A DNA stretch of 64,000 nt from Bacteroidaceae bacterium (lineage in GTDB: Bacteria > Bacteroidota > Bacteroidia > Bacteroidales > Bacteroidaceae). Below, piece by piece: positions 1 to 7,574 of the stretch; the stretch's first letter is position 1; every line of letters starts with the position of its first letter. The notes below the pieces were generated by a model, which did no database searches, was not told the DNA's origin, and saw only the letters and a program-made list of their open reading frames with translations. Made by a program: the position numbers and the translations under genes. The stretch is from assembly GCA_017525235.1 (NCBI GenBank), contig JAFXTC010000041.1:1-64000 (forward strand). The letters run 5' to 3'.

Positions 1-8
1 CAGCCCCC

Positions 9-33
9 TGACAAAGTTTTGTCTAAACGTGAC
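9..33 (+). repeat. dispersed palindromic intergenic element, copy 1
   Basis: A 25-base segment with an imperfect internal palindrome (TGACAA..TTGTC) followed by TAAACGTGAC. It recurs twice in the intergenic cluster near 29.4 kb: once inverted (29429-29453, 21 of 25 positions alike) and once direct (from 29459, about 22 of 27 alike, all differences being transitions). The spread pattern suggests a small REP-like repeat family; its function is unknown. Confidence 0.5.
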
Positions 34-56
34 AACGACAACAATTAACTTAGATC

Positions 57-114
57 GGTTAGCGGTTAGTGGTTAGCGGTTAGCGAGTAATGATCAATGT
101 TCAATGTTCAATGA
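57..114. repeat. two back-to-back heptamer tandem repeats
   Basis: Positions 57-84 are four copies of GGTTAGC (the second ends in T), and 94-114 are three copies of TCAATGT (the last ends in A). Such short-period intergenic repeats are common in Prevotella and Bacteroides genomes and can change copy number. No gene is visible in 1-360; the rest of that stretch is AT-rich and holds the T9G8 tract and the first cassette-flanking repeat. Confidence 0.75.
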
Positions 115-211
115 TATAATCGTGCACAAATTAAAAACACTTATCACCCATCATCCCTGCTTTGCAACACACTGATAATTAGCAAAATACACTCCATTTT
201 TGAGGTGATCG

Positions 212-262
212 GTGACGAGTGTTTTTGCGTACGTGAAATTTTCGAGTCAAAGCCCTCTAACT
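212..262 (+). repeat. left flanking direct repeat of the DUF4160/DUF2442 cassette
   Basis: About 50 bases that recur at 1193-1242 in the same orientation. The first 22 bases are identical, and the rest match at about 80 percent with one single-base gap at each end. The two copies bracket the two-gene cassette, about 930 bp apart. This could be a relic of insertion or just a dispersed repeat family; I cannot tell which from one window. Confidence 0.6.
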
Positions 263-278
263 TTTTTTTTGGGGGGGG
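262..278. repeat. T9G8 homopolymer tract
   Basis: Nine T followed directly by eight G, about 85 bases upstream of the DUF4160 start at 361. Tracts of this kind are prone to slipped-strand length change and are used as phase-variation switches in other bacteria. Here the tract is intergenic, so any effect would be on promoter spacing. It also marks a place where a sequencing or assembly error is plausible. Confidence 0.7.
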
Positions 279-360
279 CAGTTCATATAAATGCAAAAAG
301 ATGTAGAGAAAACTTGTGGGTATAAAAATTTATACCTACTCTTGCAAAAAAGATAAATAT

Positions 361-595
361 ATGCCCACACTATTGACAATATTTGGATTAAGGTTTTTCT
401 TTTACTTGGATGAGCACGAACCCATTCATGTACCATGTTAGTTATGGAGGAAAAGTTGCAAAAATAGAATTGGAACCGAACATACGCATTATTTATAACC
501 ACGGATTAAAGGAACAAGATATAAGAAAAGCTTTAGAAACATGCAAAACATTCAGGGAAAACTTTATAAGTGAGTGGCATAAGAGATTTGACTAA
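361..595 (+). pseudogene. DUF4160 protein gene split by a one-base frameshift
   Basis: From ATG 361 the frame reads MPTLLTIFGLRFFFYLDE then HEPIHV, the typical start of DUF4160 proteins, and stops at 439. The rest of the family sequence (HVSYGGKVAKIELEP..) continues in the +1 frame from 434 to 595. Removing one C of the CC at 433-434 restores a continuous protein of about 77 residues. DUF4160 proteins often sit beside DUF2442 proteins, as here (16 bases downstream), and the pair is usually listed as a possible toxin-antitoxin-like module without a proven role. The break may be a real mutation, a sequencing error next to an unstable region, or less likely programmed frameshifting. An internal ATG at 410 could start a 61-residue remnant. 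Confidence 0.8.
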
Positions 596-611
596 TTAAA
601 CTAATACAATT

Positions 612-1028
612 ATGGAAGCAATAAAGATTTTGTGGTTCGAAGGAAATCGAATATATATTAAGACCACTGAGGAAAGGATACTCAGCAGACCTTTGGAAGC
701 GTATCCCGAACTTGAAGAAGCAACAGCAGAACAGCGAAGTAACTTTAGTTTAGAAGACGACGGACTGGCTGTTAGATGGGAGGAGATAGACGTTGACATG
801 CATATTTCCAGTTTTTATGAAACCTCGGAGCCAAACACTCAAAACGAGGTTGCCGCAATGTTTCGCCGTTTCCCTTGGTTAAATGTTTCTGAGGTGGCCC
901 GTTATCTAAACATCAACAAAAGTTTAATGGCCAGATACATCTATGGCATTTCTAAACCCAGTGACAAAAGAATCCAAGAAATCCGGGACGCATTCCACTA
1001 TTTTGGTCGCGAGTTAGAAAGTGCTTAA
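612..1028 (+). CDS. DUF2442 protein with C-terminal helix-turn-helix
   Basis: 138 residues. The N-terminal 70 residues (KILWFEGNRIYIKTTE .. RPLEAYPEL .. NFSLEDDGLAVRWEEID) match the small DUF2442 fold, in which the 'gl.v.W...D.dl' tail is typical. The last 50 residues (NVSEVARYLNINKSLMARYI then GISKPSDKRIQEI) read as an XRE-like helix-turn-helix, so the protein probably binds DNA. It follows the DUF4160 gene closely and would be the antitoxin or regulator half of the pair. Family recognition is firm; a toxin-antitoxin role is inference. Possible targets include its own promoter. No terminator with a U tract follows it, only the hairpin at 1119-1148. Confidence 0.75.
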   Translation: MEAIKILWFEGNRIYIKTTEERILSRPLEAYPELEEATAEQRSNFSLEDDGLAVRWEEIDVDMHISSFYETSEPNTQNEVAAMFRRFPWLNVSEVARYLNINKSLMARYIYGISKPSDKRIQEIRDAFHYFGRELESA

Positions 1029-1118
1029 TTCGATGTTATTTTTTAAAACCCTACAGTATTGAGGGACCACAAAAAATAGCAATTGCGAACTAAAACAACA
1101 ATATACAACCTGACGAGT

Positions 1119-1148
1119 ACATGACGGGTTAAAAACCAATCGTCATGT
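1119..1148. other. stem-loop downstream of DUF2442 gene
   Basis: ACATGACG (1119-1126) pairs with CGTCATGT (1141-1148), and the inner GGTT (1127-1130) pairs with AACC (1134-1137) around an AAA loop, leaving a three-base bulge. There is no following T run, so it is not a classical terminator. The rest of 1029-1303 holds only this hairpin and the right flanking repeat; I see no gene in it. Confidence 0.5.
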
Positions 1149-1192
1149 TATACGTGGCAGAGTATCAACCTCTTAACTGCCAAATATGATGA

Positions 1193-1242
1193 GTGACGAG
1201 TGTTTTTGCGTACGAGAAAATCTTCGAGCTAAAACCTTCAAC
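1193..1242 (+). repeat. right flanking direct repeat of the DUF4160/DUF2442 cassette
   Basis: Second copy of the 212-262 element, same orientation: GTGACGAGTGTTTTTGCGTA is identical in both, and the downstream part TTCGAG..AAA..CC is also shared. See the left copy for interpretation. Confidence 0.6.
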
Positions 1243-1303
1243 AAAAACAAGAATTATCGCACAAAAAAACTTCAAAAAGTTTGGAGCCTAAATTCAAGGA
1301 GCA

Positions 1304-1342
1304 CAAAAAAACATGCCTGACTCCATTACGAAATCAGGCATG
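1304..1342 (-). terminator. rho-independent terminator of the LRR gene
   Basis: CATGCCTGA (1312-1320) and TCAGGCATG (1334-1342) form a perfect 9-bp stem with a 13-base loop. On the minus strand it is followed by a run of T (complement of the A run 1305-1311). It lies 25 bases beyond the stop codon of the LRR protein gene. Confidence 0.85.
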
Positions 1343-1366
1343 AAACTATATTAAAACACGAAGTCT

Positions 1367-4219
1367 TTACTTGACCAGCACCTTTTTAACAGTACCATCA
1401 CTCATGCGGATAATGTTGATACCCTTCTGTGGAGCCGTCAATCTGCGACCGTTAAGGTCGTACCAGATATTATCTGAATGCTTAATGCTAGATAATGAAT
1501 GTTCAACGTCTGAAATGCCGTCAATTATACCTTGGATGTCCTCATCTGTCTTGAACGTCTGCACCTCACCAAAGAACATCTCATTCTCTTCTGTCTTCAC
1601 AAACGCCACGTAGCAGTATGGAGTCTCGTATTCAAGGCCTTCAAGCGCGGCAATCATTATATTGCCACTAACCTCTATGGTCACAGCGTTAGTGGGTATG
1701 GATGGGGTTCTCTTTCGCGATGAGTAGGAAGATGTGTTTGGCCAGAACATGAAGCCTTGGCTCGTTATCTTGTCAGTGCCACGCATGGCATAGCCTTTCA
1801 CCTCTGCCCTGTTGCCTGTAACGTTAATAGTGGCGTAAGTATAAACTGTCGGCTCAAAGTAGGAATAGTCCGAAGGATCCATTCCCTTCCAATCACCATA
1901 GTATGTATTGCCAGAATTGGATGTGTAGAAGGGACGAAACTTCCAGAGATAATTACTATTGATACTACGGATATAACCCTCCATCATACCATCATAAAGA
2001 TAAGCATTACCGCTCTTGGAATCAAAGTCGTCCGTCCAATCCGTACGCCTCCATTCAAAGCCCACATTTGGTTCTTCATCGTCAATATTTGTTTTCGCTG
2101 CAACTATTACATTTCCGTCAGATATGACTTTCGGCTGCTGGGGAGTCATTATAAGCTGTTCTGTTGTGACATCCTTGGTTGATGTGAAAGTCTGGGTACT
2201 CCAGCCTTCAGTAATGGTAATGACGTACTCCACTTTATATGATGTATTGGGATCGAGTTTGTTGAGAGTGGCTATGCTGTCTTCGACAGACATGTTACCA
2301 ACAATAATCTTTTGCGCTGTTACATTTGCATCACCTTTGGCATAGGAACCAACAGCAGTCAAAGATGTTGCCGTTGGCGTGATATTTATCTCCGGCATGA
2401 GACTTTGAGGAGTAACTTCTACTGTAGCTCCCCAAGTAACAGTATTAACTGTAGTCCTCATCCCAACCGATATTGTTTTCTTTGTTCCTGGCATCAAACC
2501 TTTGACAGTAGATATGTAATTAACCATCTTTTGCCCGTTGCATATATATTCCAGCTCCTCGTAAACCTCTCCACCGGCCTTAATTGTTGCTGTTGTTTGT
2601 GTTGTTGACACAACTTCAAATTTCGAAGGCTCCAACAGTTTCCCCGTAACCTTCTCATAAGCATTGTACCTTGTCCTCCAAAGCATGAGCATACTAGGTG
2701 TTCCTCTCTTTACGAATGGTTTAGCTATTCCTAATGAATTATTATAAAGTGAAGTAATATTGTCTGGCAATTCGATGTTTTCCAAACTATTGCAGTTATA
2801 GAAGGCTTGACTGCCGATTGTGCGTAAATATACAGATAGATTGATTTTCGATAGTGCGGAGCAACCCAAGAATGAGGATTGTGCAATGGTGTAGACTGAA
2901 TCAGGAAGCGTGATCATCTGTAATTTCGTGCAATATGAGAATGCATCATCTCTAATCTCTTTCAGGCTTTTAGGTAGAGTCACCGATTCTAAGTTGCTGC
3001 ATTTGTAAAATGCGCCATTGCCTATGTACTTTATTCCATTGGGAACGGCATAGCTACCCACGTAGTCAGTTGGCAAATAAAAAAAGATGTTATCATTATA
3101 GATAGGAGTCTTTATTGCCGTACCATCAAAGGCCACTAATCCGACCTTCTGTACACTATTAGGAATAACAATACTTGATAGTGATGAGCAATTCAGAAAT
3201 GTACCTATCCCAAGACTGTACAATGACTCGGAGAGATTTACGTTACTGAGACAACTACAGTCTCTAAAGGCATAATCGTTAATAATCGTGACACTATCAG
3301 GAATTTCTATGCTTTTTATAGAGGTACATCCTGCAAAGGCATTCTTTCCAATGCGCTTCAGACGCTTAGGCAGGGCAATGGAGGGAATCGAGGTGCAATT
3401 AGTGAAAAAGAAATTACCAATTGCGGTGATGTTTTCGCCTAAAATATACTCAGTAACTTCAGAACCGAAAAGATTAGAGGCCAAGCCGTAATTCGATGCT
3501 GCTGCCCAGTCCTTTGAGACACAAGCATTACAATTCAAAGTAACACGCTTCAAATTGGTGCATCCCCTAAATGACATATATCCTATATCGTTCAAACTAT
3601 CAGGCAAGACAACCTCAGTGATTCCGCTGCAATTTTGAAAGGCTGAAGCACCTATTTTCTTAAGACTTTTGGGTAACGTAATGGAAGTAAGACCTGTGCA
3701 CCCCAAAAAGGCATCTGCATATACCTCGGAAATACCCTCAGGGATCGTATAGCTTCCATTGCATACTGATGCCGGCATATATACGAAGAAATGCCTATTC
3801 ATCAGAGGTTCTGTCAGCTTTATAGTTCCCGAAAATGCTGTCAGTTCGATAACTTCAACATTATCCGGCAGGTTGATGCTTGTAAGTTCTGAACAGCCAT
3901 TGAAAGCAGACTGGCCAATCTTGGTGATAGTGGCAGGCAAAGTGACCTTCGTTACACTGCTTCTGTAAAATGCCATTGACCCGATTTCTTTTACTTCGTA
4001 GGTCTTGTTGTTGTAACTCACCCGACTGGGAATGACAATCTCACCTTGATAATTACTACGGTCCGCACTGAGCATGCGGCTGTTAGGATAGGTTACAATG
4101 GCAACATCATTATTAACATTATAATAAATACCATTATTTGCAAAGTGATAAGCCATAATAATGGTTGTCTGTAGCATAAACAGACAAAGTACAAAAGTTT
4201 TCAGGTAAAGTTGTTTCAT
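1367..4219 (-). CDS. BspA-like leucine-rich-repeat surface protein
   Basis: 950 residues, secreted. The N-terminus MKQLYLKTFVLCLFMLQTTI.. is a signal peptide. Residues about 60-500 are repeated LRR_5 units of the Treponema/BspA type (patterns such as 'IGxxAFxxCSxLxSIxLPxSV'). Residues about 530-700 look like fibronectin-III-like beta domains. The last 30 residues (YDLNGRRL..PQKGINIIRM then KKVLVK) are the T9SS type-A-like sorting tail seen in Prevotella proteins. Proteins of this class act in adhesion and host or interspecies contact; the ligand is not predictable. The gene is monocistronic: its own promoter box is at 4288-4295 and a strong terminator at 1304-1342. Confidence 0.88.
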   Translation of the reverse strand: MKQLYLKTFVLCLFMLQTTIIMAYHFANNGIYYNVNNDVAIVTYPNSRMLSADRSNYQGEIVIPSRVSYNNKTYEVKEIGSMAFYRSSVTKVTLPATITKIGQSAFNGCSELTSINLPDNVEVIELTAFSGTIKLTEPLMNRHFFVYMPASVCNGSYTIPEGISEVYADAFLGCTGLTSITLPKSLKKIGASAFQNCSGITEVVLPDSLNDIGYMSFRGCTNLKRVTLNCNACVSKDWAAASNYGLASNLFGSEVTEYILGENITAIGNFFFTNCTSIPSIALPKRLKRIGKNAFAGCTSIKSIEIPDSVTIINDYAFRDCSCLSNVNLSESLYSLGIGTFLNCSSLSSIVIPNSVQKVGLVAFDGTAIKTPIYNDNIFFYLPTDYVGSYAVPNGIKYIGNGAFYKCSNLESVTLPKSLKEIRDDAFSYCTKLQMITLPDSVYTIAQSSFLGCSALSKINLSVYLRTIGSQAFYNCNSLENIELPDNITSLYNNSLGIAKPFVKRGTPSMLMLWRTRYNAYEKVTGKLLEPSKFEVVSTTQTTATIKAGGEVYEELEYICNGQKMVNYISTVKGLMPGTKKTISVGMRTTVNTVTWGATVEVTPQSLMPEINITPTATSLTAVGSYAKGDANVTAQKIIVGNMSVEDSIATLNKLDPNTSYKVEYVITITEGWSTQTFTSTKDVTTEQLIMTPQQPKVISDGNVIVAAKTNIDDEEPNVGFEWRRTDWTDDFDSKSGNAYLYDGMMEGYIRSINSNYLWKFRPFYTSNSGNTYYGDWKGMDPSDYSYFEPTVYTYATINVTGNRAEVKGYAMRGTDKITSQGFMFWPNTSSYSSRKRTPSIPTNAVTIEVSGNIMIAALEGLEYETPYCYVAFVKTEENEMFFGEVQTFKTDEDIQGIIDGISDVEHSLSSIKHSDNIWYDLNGRRLTAPQKGINIIRMSDGTVKKVLVK

Positions 4220-4287
4220 TGTTAAGTAAAAAGATAAATGTTTACAATAAGTTATTGACCTAACAGTCTTAGACAGTATAGTAAACG

Positions 4288-4295
4288 CAAAGATA
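4288..4295 (-). promoter_or_regulatory. -7 box for LRR gene
   Basis: The minus strand reads TATCTTTG, the Bacteroidetes -7 consensus TAnnTTTG, with a TTG about 20 bases upstream (complement of 4316-4318). It predicts a leader of roughly 60 bases before the start at 4219. Confidence 0.55.
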
Positions 4296-4376
4296 AACCT
4301 TTATCGCGACTTCTACAATAATTGATGTCGTTTTTTTTTGTTTAAGTGGATAAGAGAGTTTTTGTTTTGCTTTTAT

Positions 4377-4407
4377 TTTGTATTATTCTCGTTTATTCGT
4401 ACCTTTG
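4377..4407 (+). promoter_or_regulatory. promoter of the GH18-like gene
   Basis: TTTG at 4377-4380 and TACCTTTG at 4400-4407, separated by 19 bases, match the Bacteroidetes -33/-7 promoter. Transcription would start near 4413, about 35 bases before the ATG at 4448. Confidence 0.7.
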
Positions 4408-4447
4408 AACCACGAAAATGATAAAATCATCAAACCAACTTACAATA

Positions 4448-5806
4448 ATGAAAAGAATTAGCCTTTTATTCCTTACTCTTTTTGCCTTGGGACAGTTACC
4501 TTTGGCAGCTCAACTGAAGATTAAACCTGTATCTGGCGTTTACGTTGGTGGCCATATACGTAGAGAACGACCTAAAACTATCACAAAACTACGTGAGTCG
4601 GGGTTTACATATGCCCTACTCTTCAATGTACACGTATGTGCCGATGGTACACTTATTACCGATGGCGATACCATCTGCTATAATGGTGAATATGTATTCG
4701 ATCAGACTCACCCTAATTATCAGGAGGATATAAAGAATCTGAAGACGGCTCCTACCAGCATTCAGCGCATAGAGATTGTTATAGGTGGATGGGGCAACGA
4801 CTCGTACGACCACATACGCGACCTTATAAACAAGAACGGGACGGGCAGCACCACGATGCTCTACAAGAACTTTAGAGCACTGAGAAAGGCTGTGCCGGAG
4901 ATAGATGCGGTAAATAACGACGACGAACACTGCTACGAAGTAGAGACTGGCGCAAAGTTTCATATCATGATGTACAATTTGGGGTACAAAACAACTCTGG
5001 CACCCTATACAAACAAATCGTACTGGCAGAACCTGTGCACAAAAATCAGGGCCAGCAAGCCTAAAGCCGTTGATTGTGTGATGGTGCAGTGTTACGATGG
5101 CGGTGCTGCCAATGTGAACCAAGTGGGCAGCTGGACATTCACTGGTGTAACAGAACGCCATGCAGGACTGATGTACTACTCGAACGATTGGAACGTTGAC
5201 AAGAACATTGAACAGTTTCAGAAATGGAAAGACGATAATGTAGCCTCGGGCGGATTTGTTTGGGTTTACAACAGCGAGGAGTGGGACCTGAACGCATGGG
5301 CATCGGGTATGAACCGAGTTTACGGAGCTGTGGAGGTGCCTGAGGAAGAGGCTATGATTGAAGTCTATAGCGGCACGAACTATACCGGTTACAGCGTAAA
5401 ATTGCCTGTGGGAACTTTTTCAAAGGGCGAAATGGCTGTATATGGCATAAAGGCAAACGACATAGAATCGGTAAAAATTCTGAAGGAAGGGGCAAGCGTA
5501 AGACTGTACAAAAACACGAACAATGCAGGAACCAATCTGCCTCTCAAAGCTGACAGGAAATCACTCTCCAGTTCATACAAGAACCTTATTAACTCCATTA
5601 CAGTATCATACGAAGACCCTGTGGGAATCAACGAAGTGAAAAGTGAAGGAGTGAACGCCGAAGGGGTCGCGAGCGAAAAGCGAGAACGAAGTGGCAAAAG
5701 TGAAAAATCAGATGATGCGGTATACGACCTTTCTGGCCGAAAGATTAACTCTCAGCCTAAAAAGGGCATTTATATAGAAAACGGAAAGAAAATCGTTAAA
5801 CGATAA
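4448..5806 (+). CDS. GH18-like secreted protein with beta/gamma-crystallin-like domain
   Basis: 452 residues from ATG 4448, chosen over 4418 because it begins a clear signal peptide (MKRISLLFLTLFALGQLPLA). Residues about 25-290 resemble a GH18 TIM barrel. Residues 153-160 read DAVNNDDE, which fits DxxDxDxE with the second Asp changed to Asn and keeps the catalytic Glu160. Residues about 303-386 carry two Greek-key-like repeats (IEVYSGTNYTGYSVKL; VRLYKNTNNAGTNLPL), the beta/gamma-crystallin pattern. A charged linker about 397-421 precedes a T9SS-type sorting tail (YDLSGRKI..KKGIYIENGK). A likely role is endo-glycosidase activity on N-acetylglucosamine-containing glycans at the cell surface; this is inference. 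A tandem repeat follows the stop codon. Confidence 0.65.
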   Translation: MKRISLLFLTLFALGQLPLAAQLKIKPVSGVYVGGHIRRERPKTITKLRESGFTYALLFNVHVCADGTLITDGDTICYNGEYVFDQTHPNYQEDIKNLKTAPTSIQRIEIVIGGWGNDSYDHIRDLINKNGTGSTTMLYKNFRALRKAVPEIDAVNNDDEHCYEVETGAKFHIMMYNLGYKTTLAPYTNKSYWQNLCTKIRASKPKAVDCVMVQCYDGGAANVNQVGSWTFTGVTERHAGLMYYSNDWNVDKNIEQFQKWKDDNVASGGFVWVYNSEEWDLNAWASGMNRVYGAVEVPEEEAMIEVYSGTNYTGYSVKLPVGTFSKGEMAVYGIKANDIESVKILKEGASVRLYKNTNNAGTNLPLKADRKSLSSSYKNLINSITVSYEDPVGINEVKSEGVNAEGVASEKRERSGKSEKSDDAVYDLSGRKINSQPKKGIYIENGKKIVKR

Positions 5807-5870
5807 AGGGATTAAAAGGGTTTAAGAGTTTAAGGGTTCAAGAAGTTCAAGAAGTTCAAGAGTTTAAGGG
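5807..5870. repeat. short-period intergenic repeat
   Basis: The region between the stop codons of the two convergent genes is almost wholly repeat: degenerate GGGTTTAAGAG units followed by TTCAAGAAG, TTCAAGAAG, TTCAAGAG at about 5837-5862. It ends right at the stop codon of the sulfatase gene. No clear terminator hairpin is visible. Confidence 0.7.
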
Positions 5871-7487
5871 CTAACGGTCTGTGTCCTTTACATCATACTG
5901 TTTCTGAAGCCTCTGGAGTTCTTTGTGCAGGCGTTTCTGAAGTTTTTCCTTACCCTTCTGCCCATAGATGTTATGCATTTCTGTTGGGTCTGTGTTCAGG
6001 TCGTACATCTCCCACTGATCTATTACTGTAGCAGACTTCTCCTCGCTACAAGGATAGAAATGAATAAGCTTATAGCCATCTGCCGTGCGAACACCATAAT
6101 GGCGACGCACACTATGCTCTGCGGGATATTCGTAGTAATGGTAATAAAGGCTCTGTCGCCAGTTATTAGGATGCTGCCCCTCTAACAAAGGCAATAGGCT
6201 GACGCCCTGAATATCATCAGGAATGGGGACTCCGGCAAGATCGAGGAAAGTGGGAGCATAATCTATGTTCTGCACCATCTCGGTAATATCTCCCTTGGCA
6301 ACAGGCTTGCCATACTTTGTAGGCATACGCATAACAAGTGGCGTAGAGAAACTTTCCTCATACATAAAACGCTTGTCGAACCATCCATGTTCACCCATAT
6401 AGAAACCTTGATCGCTGGTATAAACTACAAGTGTATTCTCTGAGAGCCCTGTCTTATCTAAGTAGTCAAGCAGTCGTCCCACATTATCGTCGAAGGTTTT
6501 AAGCACCTTGGCATAGTCACGCATAAAACGCTGATATTTATACTCTTTCAGTGCCTGACCAGAGAGATTGCGTTTGCGGAAATCAATAGAGATTGAATCA
6601 TAAAACATATCGTACTGAGCACGTTCACGACTGTTCAGCCTGCCGATATACCCAAGATAGGAACCCGTTAGACGCGTGGGATGGGCAGGGTCGTAAACCT
6701 TGCAATCATAATCCATTGTCATATCTACATTTGATGCAATGTCCATCTCCTGACGCCGGGCAGCCTGACGGCCATCCCAATCATCGTTGAAGTTCTCTGG
6801 AATCCTAAACATGACATCTTCGTACTCACGGAGGTATTTCAGTTCAGGAAGCCAGTCGCGATGGCATGCTTTCTCATGCAGGAACAGGGCAAAAGGTTTG
6901 TTGGTTTTTTGCTGAGCATCCAACCATGAGATAGCCTTATCTGTAAGGATATTGGTAAGATAGCCATTTTCATCGTGACGCTTGCCATCCATAGTAATGA
7001 ACGTGGGGTTGTAATATTCGCCTTGCCCAGGGATAATCTCGAAGTGATCAAATCCCGTTGGTGTGCTTACCAAATGCCATTTGCCAATCAGGCATGTGCT
7101 GTAGCCTGCTTGCTGCAGGAGTTTAGGCATTGTCTGTTGGGAACCATCGAAAACACCATGTTCATTATTGGTAAAACCATTCTTATGACTGTGCTTACCT
7201 GTTATCATGCAAGCACGGCTGGGGCCTGAGAGCGAATTGGCAACGAAACTATTCACGAAGCGTACACCATCCTGCGCAATACGATCAAGATTGGGAGTCT
7301 GTACGTGTGTCTTATCATAGCACGACATCATCTGAGCCGTATGGTCGTCAGTCATGATATATAAGATATTGGGGCGCTGCTGTGCATAAGCAACAGAGGG
7401 AAGAAGAGCAAAGAGAGAGACCCCTCTCCAACTCCCCCGAGGGGGAGGAGTGAACATTTGTGTACGAAGAGAATTGTTTGTTTTCAT
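5871..7487 (-). CDS. S1-family sulfatase, serine type
   Basis: 538 residues, exported. The alkaline-phosphatase-fold sulfatase core starts at residue 39 (PNILYIMTDDH, metal-binding Asp47/Asp48). The active-site motif is Ser87-Gly-Pro-Ser-Arg91, so the formylglycine would be made from Ser by an anaerobic sulfatase-maturating enzyme not present in this window. Later motifs include GKWHL and the 'YTSDQGFYMGEHGWFDKRFM' block typical of the family. It probably removes sulfate from host or dietary glycans, fitting the nearby glycan-active genes; the substrate is unknown. Odd point: residues 12-24 (FTPPPRGSWRGVS) are encoded by a dispersed GC-rich repeat that lies inside the signal-peptide region, between the N-terminal region and the hydrophobic stretch LFALLPSVAYA. 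Confidence 0.9.
   Translation of the reverse strand: MKTNNSLRTQMFTPPPRGSWRGVSLFALLPSVAYAQQRPNILYIMTDDHTAQMMSCYDKTHVQTPNLDRIAQDGVRFVNSFVANSLSGPSRACMITGKHSHKNGFTNNEHGVFDGSQQTMPKLLQQAGYSTCLIGKWHLVSTPTGFDHFEIIPGQGEYYNPTFITMDGKRHDENGYLTNILTDKAISWLDAQQKTNKPFALFLHEKACHRDWLPELKYLREYEDVMFRIPENFNDDWDGRQAARRQEMDIASNVDMTMDYDCKVYDPAHPTRLTGSYLGYIGRLNSRERAQYDMFYDSISIDFRKRNLSGQALKEYKYQRFMRDYAKVLKTFDDNVGRLLDYLDKTGLSENTLVVYTSDQGFYMGEHGWFDKRFMYEESFSTPLVMRMPTKYGKPVAKGDITEMVQNIDYAPTFLDLAGVPIPDDIQGVSLLPLLEGQHPNNWRQSLYYHYYEYPAEHSVRRHYGVRTADGYKLIHFYPCSEEKSATVIDQWEMYDLNTDPTEMHNIYGQKGKEKLQKRLHKELQRLQKQYDVKDTDR
7419..7456. repeat. GC-rich dispersed repeat inside sulfatase signal-peptide codons
   Basis: Contains CCCCTCTCC then AACTCCCCCGAGGGGGAG, a palindromic repeat type that recurs widely in Bacteroidales genomes. 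It encodes residues 12-24 of the sulfatase. CCCCTCTCC at 7421-7429 is exactly complementary to GGAGAGGGG at 7553-7561 in the next element. Confidence 0.65.
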
Positions 7488-7490
7488 GGA

Positions 7491-7524
7491 AGTTGAAAAT
7501 TGAAAATTGAGAGTTGAAAGTTGA
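7491..7524. repeat. TTGAAAA short-period repeat
   Basis: Heptamer-like AGTTGAA, AATTGAA, AATTGAG, AGTTGAA, AGTTGAT units upstream of the sulfatase start. A similar short-period repeat lies downstream of the same gene, so the sulfatase gene is bracketed by such repeats. Confidence 0.65.
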
Positions 7525-7535
7525 TTGGAGAAAGA

Positions 7536-7574
7536 TGTCCCCCTCGCCCACAGGAGAGGGGTTAGGGGTGAGGC
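7536..7574. repeat. GC-rich dispersed repeat supplying the uvrA stop codon
   Basis: Reads CCCCTCGCCCACAGGAGAGG then GGTTAGGGGTGAGGC. On the minus strand the CACCCCTAA part encodes the last codons and the TAA stop of uvrA. It forms an inverted partner with part of the 7419-7456 element. Confidence 0.65.

Noticed and set aside
57..114. CRISPR-like array from the tandem heptamers
   Set aside because: The units are 7 bases with no spacers between them, far from the repeat-spacer form of a CRISPR array; no cas gene is in the window.
4616..5161. 181-residue minus-strand reading frame
   Set aside because: It lies wholly antisense to the GH18-like gene, has no start signal, and its composition does not look like protein from this organism.
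5871..7487. Sulfatase as inactive because the catalytic Cys is missing
   Set aside because: Ser is the normal precursor in the anaerobic maturation pathway, and Ser87 is in the correct motif.
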